A stretch of 64,000 bases of DNA from an uncultured Erythrobacter sp. (GTDB lineage: Bacteria; Pseudomonadota; Alphaproteobacteria; Sphingomonadales; Sphingomonadaceae): assembly GCA_947500645.1 (NCBI GenBank), contig CANMSD010000001.1:1272672-1336671 (forward strand), in the 5' to 3' direction. Shown piece after piece: positions 48,801-55,240 of this stretch (position 1 is its first letter; each line of letters opens with the position of its first letter). The translations under genes and the position numbers were made by a program. The notes under the pieces are model-generated. The model saw nothing but the letters and a program-made list of their open reading frames with translations, did no database searches and was not told where the DNA came from.

Positions 48801-51800
48801 TGTCATTCACCGCCTCTGGTGGAGGGTTCACAACGTTGAATGTGATCGTCTCGGTCGTCGTGCCGCCATTGCCATCGTCGACTGTGATCGTCGCCGTGTA
48901 GACGCCGCCATTGGTCTGGCTGGCATCGGATGTGATCGTACCGGAAATGACACCCGTATCGGGATCGATCGTCAGGCCGGGAGGGAGATCGGCGGCGCTG
49001 AATGTCAGTGTATCGCCTTCAACATCGTCGAAGAAATCGGCAACCGGGACCGCAACTGTCTCTCCATCGACCACATCTTCAGCCGGAATAACCGTTGACG
49101 TCGGCGCGTCATTAACGGGATCAACTGTGACGGTGACGACCGCGTCCGAAGTACCGCCTTCACCGTCGCTGATCGTGTAGTTAATCGTCGCCGTACCGCT
49201 GAAATTAGGCGGCGGGACAAAGTTGATTTGGTTGCCGACGAGCGTCGCCTGACCCACCGAAGAGAAGGCGGAGATCACGGTGATCACATCGCCATCCGGA
49301 TCGCTGTCGTTAGGCAGGACATCGATAAGGACGGGTGTATCCTCATCTGTCGTCGCGGTATCATCAACCGCCACAGGTGCAGGATTGGTCACAGTCCACG
49401 CGAAGCTCTGGTCGACTGACTGACCGCCGGGGTCGCTGGCGGTCACAACGACGTTGTAGACACCGCCCGTACCGCCCTGGCTCGCGGAATTGTCAATCGT
49501 GCCGGAAATGATGCCGGTCGCACTGTCAATCGTGAGTCCTGGAGGTAGGTCAGTTGCGCTGAACGTAAGCACACCGCCTTCGGGATCGCTGAACGAACCG
49601 GAGACATCGACCGAGATCCCACTATCCGCATCGGCATTTGTCTGCGGATCAATCGCAACTGCAACCGGCGCATCATCAACGGGAATAACGTCGATTGTCG
49701 CAATAGCAGTGTTGGAATCCGATTGACCATCATTAACCGTGACCTCGATCGTGCGAGGTGTCGTATCCGGCGTGTCATTGGTGTTGTTGAACTGGATTGC
49801 CCGGATCGCGGCGGCATAGTCGGCTTCGCTCGCCGTTCCGCTGAGCGTGATGGTTTGACCGTTATTGGTGTAGGAAATTCCGCCCGGCAGAGTGCCAGTC
49901 GTTGCGTTCGATCCATTCACCAGCAATTCGTCTCCCGACATCGCGTTGGTCAGCGATATGCGGGCCGATTCCATATTCACATCGTCGGTATCGGAAACGA
50001 AGGCATCCGTGTCGGCAATCGCAACCGCTGGACCATTTTCGGTGAAGGTGTTGGCAAAGCTGGTATCGCGCTCAATCGTGAAAATCTGAAAATCATCGAA
50101 GATCGGCGGCGCACCGCTCGCATCGTAAATGTAGACGCGAACCTGATAATCAGTGCCTGGCTCCAGCGTGAAGTCATCGGGAATATCATTAACGGTCGGA
50201 TCGTAGACCGGCCCGCCCGCTTGAACCGCCTGGAAGTCGCGCGTGAGCACGGTTGCCGTTGCAAAATTGTCAGCCGAGATCTCGACCGCGATCTTGTACG
50301 GGCCGCTCGCATCCCAATCGGCGTTATAAAGGCCCGATATGACCGTATCCGGCGAAATGTCGTTCGCCGTAGTGAAGCGATATTCGAAATAATCGTCAGC
50401 CGCCTTGGCAGCTTCGAAAGTCGCTTCGTCCGCCCCTGAAACCACGACTCGTGTATTGCTGTAAGTTCCAGAGATTCCGGGGCCGATAATTTCGGGCTCA
50501 CCGCTCGCAACCGTCCCATTGTCAAAGCGCCCAGCATCCGTCGTGTTGGCGGGGTTATTGTGCTCCCAGCCTACGGCTGTGCCCTCAGGTTCGGGACCAT
50601 TTAGATCGACGAATGGGGGGATGATCGATTCAGCCACGTTGATTGTGACAGTCGCGGTAGCTGTGCCGCCGCGGTCATCCGTAATGGTGTAGGTAACCGT
50701 GGCTGGCCCGGCAAAGCCATCATTGGCAACGAAGTTGATCGACCCATCCGGGTTGATCGTGACAGTTCCGTCCGGAGAAGTCGCCCCGGTGACCCGAAGC
50801 GGGTTGCCCTCCACGTCAGTATCGTTGGCCAGAACATCGACATTGACCGGCGTGGTGCCAGTGGTCGAAGCCGTATCATCATTCGCGATCGGCGGATCAT
50901 TCTGCTCGTTCACGAAGATATTGAAGACGGCGCTGTCAGTGCCACCCTCACCGTCGCTGATCGTGTAAGTGATGACATCGGGGCCGCTAAAATTCGGGTT
51001 CGGCGTGTAGGTCAGCGTATTGTCTGGGTTGACGACAACAGTGCCGTTGTTCGCACTCGCAGAAACGACATTGATGTCATCGCCATCAGGGTCTTGATCG
51101 TTGCTGATCACATCGAGCGTGATTGGCGTGTCTTCTACGCCCGCACCGCCATCGTTGTTGGCCTGAGGAGCGGGGTTCGTGACCGTCCAGGCGAAGCTTT
51201 GCGTTGCGCTGAGCCCGCCGGAATCCGTTGCTGTCACAACCACACTATAGACGCCGCCAGTACCGCCCAGACTTGCCGAGTTATCGATATTGCCGGTGAT
51301 GAAACCCGTGCTGGGATCAATCGATAAACCAGCCGGAAGGCCGGTCGCGCCGAATGTCAGGTTGTTGGGGTCTTCCGTATCGGTAAATGCGGAGGCAGCA
51401 TTGACAAAGATGCCTTGCTGAGCATCCACGTTTGCCTGAGAAGGTAAGTTGCCAACTGTCGTAGGCTGATCGTTTACCGGGCCGACAACAATTGGAACGA
51501 TCGCGGTCGAAGTACCCCCACGGCCATCGCTGATTGTGTAGGTGATCGTGTCATTGCCAGTGAAGTTCGCATTCGGCACGTATGCCAGCGTGCCATCGCC
51601 GTTGATGATGACCGTACCGTTGTTCGCATTCGCGCTGATCACGCTTAGCGTGTCGCCATCGCCGTCGAAATCATTTCCGAGAACATCGATATTCAGTAGC
51701 GGAATGTCTTCGTCCGTGGAAAGTTGTGCGTCATTTACCGCAGTCGGTGGATCGTTGACCTCGACAACCTTGATTGTCGAGGTCGCGACGTTCGAACTGA

Positions 51801-53736
51801 GCGTGGCATTCTCGAAGCTGATGTTGATCGTCCGATCAACTTCGCTTGGGCGCTCTCCGGCAGTAACGAAGGTAATCGCCTTAAGCGCGTTTTCATAAGC
51901 GGCGGCATTACCAGATCCGGTTATGATGATCTCAGTTGCGGTGCGCGTGTAGCTGAGCGAGCCGCCAAGTGAACCAGACGCAGCATTCGAGCCATTGACC
52001 AGTAGCTCATCACCCGCCTGTGCGTTGGTTAGAGTAATTGTCGCTTCGCGCACCGTCCCGCGCGGGTTTGTGATATCGACATCACTGTCGACAATCCCCA
52101 CGCCTGCTCCGTTCTCGACGTAAGTTGCCATGTAGCCCGAGCCGGACGCAGTGCTGTCATTACCATCAAGATCTAGGCGTGGAATTGAAACAGTCGTTCC
52201 GCCATTCCCCAGATTGAAGTCAGCGTCGCCATCGTGGCGGAAAAAGGCACCGTTAAATCCGTTGGCCAGATTGTATTCGATCGTGAAGCTGTTGGTATCG
52301 AGCCAGTTGAACCGCGCCGCCGAAGGAACACCGCTATTCTCATCCGCAGAACCGGACGCTGTCACTTGACCGGGAACGGAAGTATCAAACAGCACGCGGG
52401 ACCCGTTCGCCGCCTCAAAAGACGAAAGGGTATCCGTATCGATTACCAAAAACTCGCGCGTTTCCGGACCGCCATTGCCGTCAATATCTGCAACGGTGAA
52501 ATTCACATCAACATTGGCTGGAGCGCCAGTGGCCGTGAAAAAGAGGTCCCAGCGAATCTCGACAGTGCCCAACCCAGCACCACCGCCGTCCTTGCGAAGG
52601 AATATGCCAAAATCGTCGCCGGGCGCACTAAACTCAACATTCTCGCCAGCCGAGAGCGAGGTGATCGTCGCGCGGACGCTGATCTGTTGCCCGTTCACAG
52701 TGGCAACATTGAACCAGACAGCGGACGATCCAACCGTGGTAACGCGGGTATTGTCCGCAACCTGAGTGCCGTTCTCATCGAATACGTCGTACGAGCCGGA
52801 CACGAGCGCGGCTGGAGCAAGCAAACCTTCCCAGTTCTCAGCGACTAGCGAAGCGGCCTCGATTGTGCCGAGGCGACTTTCCAGCGTCCAGTCGCCGCCA
52901 CGGGAAATGCTTCCAGTATCGTCGATGGACGCGGCGATGTCTGCACCAGTGATTGCAGCCAGATTGTTGAGCAACTCCTGCCCGACCGCATCTTTGCCGA
53001 CTTCGCAGCCATAAATCAGGATGTCGCCATCAGCGGAGAGCTTGGCGCCGATCGACGCAAAGGCCGACGCCAATTCACCCGTCAGTGAAGTGTTGTCGAT
53101 CCGCGTATCGCCAAGCCAGAACATGCCATCTTCGCCGTGGCTGACGATGTGGATCGCACCAATATCGCTCTTTCCAGCAAGCGCGGCGAGCACCTGATCA
53201 ACGCCATCACTGTTGCCATCGATAAGCACGATGGTGCCGCGATCCTGCCAGGTCGCGACCAGCTCCTGGTAGTTCTCAACATTTGTGTCGATGAAGATGT
53301 AATCGTTGGTCGAAGCGGCTGCCGCTGGCTCAGCGAGGTCCGCATCGAGATCGCTCAAAAGAGCGCGATCTGTGCCCACAAAGTCGGTCGCGCGGTCACC
53401 CTGCATTTCATTGACCGCGACCTGCTGCGAAGCGCTATCGTCGCCTGCACCGGAATTCGAGGAGTTGCCGCTGCGCTCGCCCCCTTCACCCGGGAAGAGA
53501 GCTTGCATTTGACCGGAATAGCTCGAACCGAAATCAATGCCCGCGACCTGCGAAAGGTCGTGACGCCCGTCCAGAGCAATGGGAGCAATGCTTGTTTCTT
53601 GGAAGGTGAACTCGCCGGGCGCGACTGCCATTGGGGCTATGTCCGTTGTGACAGCCGTTACAACCCCCGCTCCATCAAACATCATCCGCGGTTCGAGTGC
53701 GATGATGTGACGGCTTGCAGCCTGCTTGTCTGGCAT
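39061..53736 (-). CDS. giant secreted protein, DUF4347 plus about 39 cadherin/Ig-like repeats
   Basis: One uninterrupted gene for about 4,891 residues. There is no Sec signal. The N-terminus has the motif LEPRMMFDGAG (residues 14-24), then a DUF4347 domain (about 145-306) with His200 and Cys244. After a unique stretch comes a repeat region with 25 cadherin/VCBS-like units (core TTDEDTPV, VLANDSDPDGD, NGTVTINPDG, DTITYTISDGNGGT) and 14 CADG/putative-Ig units (core FSATGLPPGLSIDP, TGVISGT). Both are rich in Asp/Asn and probably bind calcium. A distinct C-terminal domain of about 255 residues ends the chain. RTX nonapeptides are absent. I prefer the ATG at 53736 over a TTG 18 bases earlier. Likely a surface adhesin or matrix protein exported by the TolC/HlyD/M50 proteins encoded next (inference). 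Confidence 0.9.
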   Translation of the reverse strand: MPDKQAASRHIIALEPRMMFDGAGVVTAVTTDIAPMAVAPGEFTFQETSIAPIALDGRHDLSQVAGIDFGSSYSGQMQALFPGEGGERSGNSSNSGAGDDSASQQVAVNEMQGDRATDFVGTDRALLSDLDADLAEPAAAASTNDYIFIDTNVENYQELVATWQDRGTIVLIDGNSDGVDQVLAALAGKSDIGAIHIVSHGEDGMFWLGDTRIDNTSLTGELASAFASIGAKLSADGDILIYGCEVGKDAVGQELLNNLAAITGADIAASIDDTGSISRGGDWTLESRLGTIEAASLVAENWEGLLAPAALVSGSYDVFDENGTQVADNTRVTTVGSSAVWFNVATVNGQQISVRATITSLSAGENVEFSAPGDDFGIFLRKDGGGAGLGTVEIRWDLFFTATGAPANVDVNFTVADIDGNGGPETREFLVIDTDTLSSFEAANGSRVLFDTSVPGQVTASGSADENSGVPSAARFNWLDTNSFTIEYNLANGFNGAFFRHDGDADFNLGNGGTTVSIPRLDLDGNDSTASGSGYMATYVENGAGVGIVDSDVDITNPRGTVREATITLTNAQAGDELLVNGSNAASGSLGGSLSYTRTATEIIITGSGNAAAYENALKAITFVTAGERPSEVDRTINISFENATLSSNVATSTIKVVEVNDPPTAVNDAQLSTDEDIPLLNIDVLGNDFDGDGDTLSVISANANNGTVIINGDGTLAYVPNANFTGNDTITYTISDGRGGTSTAIVPIVVGPVNDQPTTVGNLPSQANVDAQQGIFVNAASAFTDTEDPNNLTFGATGLPAGLSIDPSTGFITGNIDNSASLGGTGGVYSVVVTATDSGGLSATQSFAWTVTNPAPQANNDGGAGVEDTPITLDVISNDQDPDGDDINVVSASANNGTVVVNPDNTLTYTPNPNFSGPDVITYTISDGEGGTDSAVFNIFVNEQNDPPIANDDTASTTGTTPVNVDVLANDTDVEGNPLRVTGATSPDGTVTINPDGSINFVANDGFAGPATVTYTITDDRGGTATATVTINVAESIIPPFVDLNGPEPEGTAVGWEHNNPANTTDAGRFDNGTVASGEPEIIGPGISGTYSNTRVVVSGADEATFEAAKAADDYFEYRFTTANDISPDTVISGLYNADWDASGPYKIAVEISADNFATATVLTRDFQAVQAGGPVYDPTVNDIPDDFTLEPGTDYQVRVYIYDASGAPPIFDDFQIFTIERDTSFANTFTENGPAVAIADTDAFVSDTDDVNMESARISLTNAMSGDELLVNGSNATTGTLPGGISYTNNGQTITLSGTASEADYAAAIRAIQFNNTNDTPDTTPRTIEVTVNDGQSDSNTAIATIDVIPVDDAPVAVAIDPQTNADADSGISVDVSGSFSDPEGGVLTFSATDLPPGLTIDSATGIISGTIDNSASQGGTGGVYNVVVTASDPGGQSVDQSFAWTVTNPAPVAVDDTATTDEDTPVLIDVLPNDSDPDGDVITVISAFSSVGQATLVGNQINFVPPPNFSGTATINYTISDGEGGTSDAVVTVTVDPVNDAPTSTVIPAEDVVDGETVAVPVADFFDDVEGDTLTFSAADLPPGLTIDPDTGVISGTITSDASQTNGGVYTATITVDDGNGGTTTETITFNVVNPPPEAVNDNASTDEDVAVTIDVLGNDSDPDGDPLTVTSADAQNGTTVINADGTVTYTPNPGFNGTDSITYEISDGNGGTSIATVTVTVNDINDVPVTSGSIGDQTNLDAQDINLPVAGAFSDPDGDALRFTATGLPAGLTIDPDTGVISGTIDNSASQVGGGVYDITVLADDGRGGTISQAFAWTVTNPAPIATNDAVTTDEDTPVNVPVLANDVDPDGDDLTIIEAEAGNGTVTINADGTLVYTPNPDFNGTDTIVYTISDGEGGLSSASVDVTVTPVNDAPTTVGLPNQDGEDGQTVSIPTASAFNDVDGDDLTFSADGLPPSLAIDPDTGLITGTLASDSSQNGPFVVTVTATDPSGEEVSTTFIYSIQNVPPIAQNDTATTPEDTPVTVAVLANDSDPDGDPLTITSASADNGTVVVNPDGTLTFTPDPDFNGEANVTYTVSDGQGGVATATLTVTVDPVNDAPEAVDIPDVTNEDNQSVSIATESFFSDIDGDDLTITAAGLPPGLSIDPATGIISGTLDIDASQGSPYTVTLTADDGNGGTVSQDFVWTVTNPAPTAVNDNASVDEDSSVNVDVLGNDNDPDGDPLTVTSASAPNGTVVIEADGTLTYTPNPDFNGEDTITYTIDDGNGGTSTAAVIVTVNPINDDPVAVDDAVTTDEDTPVTIGVLGNDSDVDGDDLTVTTATSPDGTVTINPDGTLEFTPNPNFNGTTTISYEISDGNGGTATATVTVTVNPINDPPVANPDAATTDEDTPVNVPLIANDTDADGDALTVTAATAANGTVVINPDGSVDYTPNQDFNGTDTITYTISDGNGGFSTSTATITVNPVNDDPATTPIAPQTNNDSTPATLDVSGNFSDVDGDDLTFSATGLPPGLSIDANGNITGTITSDASQGGPAGDGVYEVTVTADDGNGGTVTNTFSWTVNNPPPVASDDAVTTDEDTPVNIPVLDNDNDPDGDALTVTSATAQNGTVVIEADGTVTYTPDPDFNGADTITYQISDGNGGTSTAVVLVTVEPVNDDAVASPIADQSNIDSSTASLDVSGNFSDVDGDTLTFSATDLPPGLTIDPDTGVISGTLTADASQGGVGGVYTVTVTADDGAGGAVSSTFAWTVTNPPPVAADDTAATDEDTPVNVDVLENDNDPDGDPLTVTSATAPNGTVVIEADGTLTYTPDADFNGTDTITYAISDGNGGTSTATVTVTVDPVNDDPEVDTPLANLANADNTTVDVPVGGNFSDLDGDNLTFTAIGLPPGLSIDADGNITGTIDPSASQGGPAGDGIYTVTVTADDGSGGTVSSSFAWTVTNPPPIAADDAATTDEDTPVNIDVLVNDNDSDGDALSVVSATATNGTVVIEADGTVTYTPNDDFNGTDTITYQISDGEGGTDTATVTVTVNPVNDDPVADPQLINQTDDDADVISLDVSGNFSDVDGDMLVFSATGLPTGLSIDANGLITGTIDPSASQGGPDSNGLYTVTVTADDGNGGTTSSTFVWTVNNPAPTAAPDTATTDEDVPVTVTVLANDSDPDGDALSVISASAPNGSVLINADGTITYTPDADFNGTDTVIYTISDGEGGTATSTVTITVNPLNDAPVTVGLPDLTDGNNEVISVPLAPAFSDAESDTLTFSATGLPDGLSIDPATGEVTGTTTATASTGGPLGDGVYTVTVTADDGNGGMVDTTFTWTINNEPPTAVNDSFTGTEDTPIVLDVLANDIDPDGDPLTPIVIIDTQATNGTAVVEADGTITFTPDDDFNGVATVTYTIEDANGDPATAVATITIAPVNDAPDAAALPDRGDEDGDAVSIDAGVLFSDPEGDTLTFSATNLPAGLTIDTATGVVSGTIDPDASQVNNGIYQTTITADDGNGGTTDVTFVWTVTNPGPTATDDTAIATEDTPLTAIDVLANDVDPDGDNLTVVSASAPNGTVAINGDGTLTYTPDPNFNGTDTITYQISDGQGGTSTAIVTVAVGAANDDPTAPALPAISNSDADTVALDVSPGFDDVDGDTLTFSATGLPTGLGIDAAGNITGTIDPAASQGGPAGDGIYEVTITADDGNGGTVSTTFAWTVGNPAPLAVDDTATTDEDTAVNIPVLGNDNDPDGDPLTVTQASAGNGTVVIEADGTVTYTPDLDFNGTDTITYEISDGNGGTSTATVTVTVGPVNDDPVADPLPALNNVDSAVVNVPVADSFSDVDGDPLTFAATGLPTGLTIDPTTGVISGTIDPAASQGGTLGDGVYSVTVTADDGNGGTVPTTFAWTVTNPAPVAVDDTASTTEDTPTNINVLANDSDPDGDILSVVSASAANGTVTILPDGTIDYTPNPNFNGTDTISYTISDGNGGTATASVTVTVDPANDPPVAVDDTVTTNEDTPVTVPLLDNDSDVDGDDLTVTDATAPNGTVTINPDGTVTYTPDPDFNGTDTITYTIDDGNGGTDTAIITVIVAPVNDAPVAVADTATTDEDTPVTIPVLGNDSDVDGDPLMVTDATSPDGTVTINPDGTVTFEPNPDFNGPTTITYTIDDGNGGTATTTVTVTVTPVNDPPVAENDNATTDEDTPVTVPVLANDSDADGDPLTITDATAPNGTVTINPDGTVTYTPDPNFNGTDTITYTISDSNGGTDTATLTVTVDPVNDVPVAEDDTATGTEDQPLTIPVLANDSDADGDPLTITDATSPDGTVTINPDGTITFVPNPNFNGPTTITYTVDDGMGGTATATVNVTIAPVNDPPVGSPDPAVTDEDTSITIPVLANDNDVDGDPLTVVSANAPNGTVTINPDGTITYTPNPNFNGTDTITYQVSDGMGGFDTVTSTVTVNPVNDPPIANDDVSSVNEDSQVTIPVLVNDTDADGDPLTVTGASASNGTVTVNPDGTITYAPNPDFFGTDTITYTISDGNGGTATATVTVEVINTNEPPVDEPEDVTVISGTDTIINVLDNATDPEGDPLEVIIAFVDVGEVIINPDGTLTYSAPADFFGEALIRYFISDGQGGFVESFARITVVEAAADISFLLGDDPDTGIPDAYPVDEVLDQSDKFITAPLIIVDTVNDFRSLGGTGTLNVDQPLLSAVNGLRSLNGIGGFDANGSPIDDVVAYIDHIRDLRFGLDSLFDPRFGDFLPDALTGFSVRQLDTGTDQVMIESISRDRVVYIEMRDIGAEDAPRVVEYQLVSRDGSPLPDWVRMDSRGLAIIERPVDAETIRLIVRAIRADGEVVEIPVVIQGATGEIQLDEAIDQAAARAETLDTMMARVSAEADDEASKLLAAFT
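39850..51765 (-). repeat. coding tandem repeats, cadherin/VCBS-like and CADG-like units
   Basis: About 12 kb of in-frame repeats inside the giant gene. I count 25 units of about 93 residues with the DEDTP...NDSDPDGD...NGTV...DGNGGT pattern and 14 units of about 90 residues with the LPPGLSID...GVISGTI...SQ...VTADDGNGG pattern. In the middle the two types mostly alternate; the seven units nearest the C-terminus before the last one run without CADG units. Nucleotide similarity between units is high, so length changes by recombination are likely. Confidence 0.85.
49690..50630 (-). other. non-repeat insert within the repeat region of the giant protein
   Basis: About 310 residues interrupt the repeats after the third cadherin-like unit. 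The first part (AVGWEHNNPANTTDAG to FDDFQIFTIERD) looks like a beta-sandwich, possibly a ligand-binding module. The second part (MSGDELLVNGSNATTG) is a copy of a module also found before the first repeat (near 51,800-52,060). No known family recognised with certainty. Confidence 0.5.
52819..53304 (-). other. DUF4347 domain of the giant protein, His/Cys pair intact
   Basis: Residues about 145-306. An alternating alpha/beta pattern: DYIFIDTNVEN, TIVLIDGNSDG, GAIHIVSHGEDG (His200), DILIYGCEVG (Cys244), ending WTLESRLGTIEA. A hydrophobic strand ending in HG and a later hydrophobic strand ending in GC is the layout of clan CD cysteine peptidases (caspase/gingipain/CHAT). The peptidase interpretation is inference; Pfam lists the domain as of unknown function. 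Confidence 0.7.
53665..53697 (-). other. LEPR-type N-terminal motif of the giant protein
   Basis: Encodes LEPRMMFDGAG, close to the extreme N-terminus and preceded by a short basic/polar head. The same LEPRxLFD-like motif is known at the N-termini of many very large bacterial surface proteins (LEPR-XLL). It may be the recognition or cleavage site for the export machinery; that role is inferred. Confidence 0.7.
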
Positions 53737-53818
53737 ACCCGGCCTATTCCCCAACTTGCGGCCAACAATTCAAACCGGGACCGAGTCGCGACCAGAACCA
53801 GACCATTTGCTATAAAAA

Positions 53819-53831
53819 CAGTATCATACTG
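53819..53831. promoter_or_regulatory. perfect inverted repeat upstream of the giant gene
   Basis: CAGTAT-C-ATACTG, 13 bases, 83 bases upstream of the chosen ATG, in an AT-rich stretch where the promoter of the giant-protein operon should lie. A second, shorter inverted repeat (CCGAC-CA-GTCGG, 53877-53888) lies beside it. Both are possible operators; no regulator is assigned. Confidence 0.35.
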
Positions 53832-54004
53832 GAACAGATTAGTCGCGAGACGCAAGCGACGGATAGGGGCTTATTTCCGACCAGTCGGTAATCTCTGGTT
53901 AACATTAAACCTCGTGATTGCAGGGCTTTAAGGCGGCAAGAAGTGGTAAACGTTAGCTGGACGGCTAACTGGGGGACATTGCCGAATTTGATCACCCAAT
54001 CAGG

Positions 54005-55240
54005 CTAAGTCACGGCGGCAATCTCGTGATATTCAGGCTTGTCCCAGGCTTTTTCAGCGCAAATCTGATACAATCGCGCGACCGCCTCGACGATATCGGA
54101 ATGGCGCAAATACAGCGGCGTAATCCCGAGCCGCAGCACATCGGGTGCGCGGAAATCACCGATCACCTCGCGCTCTTTCAAGGCCTGGGTGATCGCATAA
54201 GCATAGGGATGCGCATAGGAGACGTGGCTCCCGCAAGTTGCGCGATCCAAAGGGCTGGCGAGTTCAAATCCGAACTCAGCACATAGCGGCTCCATACACT
54301 CGACCAGCAATTCAGATAACTGAACTGATTTGGCACGCACATCACGCATTTCTGCCTTGGCAATCAGGTCGACTCCAGCCTCCAACGCGACCATCCCCAG
54401 CACTGGCGGTGTGCCGCACAGAAACCGTTCGATGCCCGGCGCGGCTACGTAGTCCTCTTCAAAATCGAACGGACGGGCATGGCCAAACCAACCGGCCAAC
54501 ACCGCTTCGGCATGCTGATGGCGCTCGGCAACGTAAAGATATGCTGGCGCCCCAGGCCCACCGTTCAGAAATTTGTAGCCGCAGCCAATCGCGAAGTCCG
54601 CGCCCGTTCCGTTAAGATCAACCTCGATCGCCCCGGTCGAATGGCTCAAATCCCAGATCACCAACACGCCGTTTGCATGCGCGGCGCGGTTGATCGCGGC
54701 CATGTCACGCATTGCTCCGCTCTTGTAGTGCACCTGCGTCAGCAACAGGACGGCGACATCCTCATTTAGGTGATCAAGCACTTCATCGCCCGGCACTGCA
54801 ACCGCGCGCGTCTTGCCACCACTCAACCGTTCCAACCCTTGCATCATGTAGTGATCGGTTGGGAAATTGCCCTGCTCGGTCAGGATGATGGAGCGCCCAT
54901 CTTGCAAGGAAAGCGCCGCACCTAATGCCTTGAAGATGTTTACTGACGTGCTGTCGGCGGCGATCACTTCGCCCGGCTCTGCGCCAATCAATCCAGCGAT
55001 CTTGTCCCCGATCCGCCTTGGTGCGTTGACCCAATCCGCCCCAAGCCACGAGGTAATGAGTCCCTCGCCCCATTGTTCGCGAACCGCATCCTGCATTGCC
55101 GCAACAGTCGCCTTGGGCAAAGTGCCCAGCGAGTTGCCGTCGAGATAAATCAGCCCGTCGCGCAGCTCGAACTGGTCACGAAAATCCCGCAAAGGATCCT
55201 GCGCATCCATCTGAGCCGCCTGGTCCGCCAACGCCGTCAT
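54005..55240 (-). CDS. kynU: kynureninase
   Basis: A 411-residue PLP enzyme that splits L-kynurenine into anthranilate and L-alanine (3-hydroxykynurenine can also serve). The Schiff-base Lys223 is in GCGYKFLNGGPGAP. YLDGNSLGTLPK, ADSTSVNIFK, and VIWDLSHSTGAIEVDL (PLP-ring Asp and His) are typical. Length is normal for the family. Its ATG overlaps the kynB stop, and it is the last gene of a coupled four-gene operon. A weak hairpin (GTTAGC/GCTAAC, 53952-53969) follows without a T-run. Confidence 0.95.
   Translation of the reverse strand: MTALADQAAQMDAQDPLRDFRDQFELRDGLIYLDGNSLGTLPKATVAAMQDAVREQWGEGLITSWLGADWVNAPRRIGDKIAGLIGAEPGEVIAADSTSVNIFKALGAALSLQDGRSIILTEQGNFPTDHYMMQGLERLSGGKTRAVAVPGDEVLDHLNEDVAVLLLTQVHYKSGAMRDMAAINRAAHANGVLVIWDLSHSTGAIEVDLNGTGADFAIGCGYKFLNGGPGAPAYLYVAERHQHAEAVLAGWFGHARPFDFEEDYVAAPGIERFLCGTPPVLGMVALEAGVDLIAKAEMRDVRAKSVQLSELLVECMEPLCAEFGFELASPLDRATCGSHVSYAHPYAYAITQALKEREVIGDFRAPDVLRLGITPLYLRHSDIVEAVARLYQICAEKAWDKPEYHEIAAVT

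Noticed and set aside
39850..51765. Regular repeats as a CRISPR array or non-coding satellite
   Set aside because: Units are about 270-280 bases, in frame, variable and encode well-formed cadherin/Ig-like domains.
39061..53736. RTX toxin or classical T1SS adhesin
   Set aside because: No GGxGxDxUx nonapeptides near the C-terminus and no ABC ATPase gene in the window.
53737..53754. TTG start adding six residues to the giant protein
   Set aside because: ATG six codons later is preferable; the difference does not affect the LEPR motif.
53952..53969. Hairpin GTTAGC/GCTAAC after kynU as a terminator
   Set aside because: Only a 6-base stem and no T-run; at best a weak site, so not listed as a terminator.
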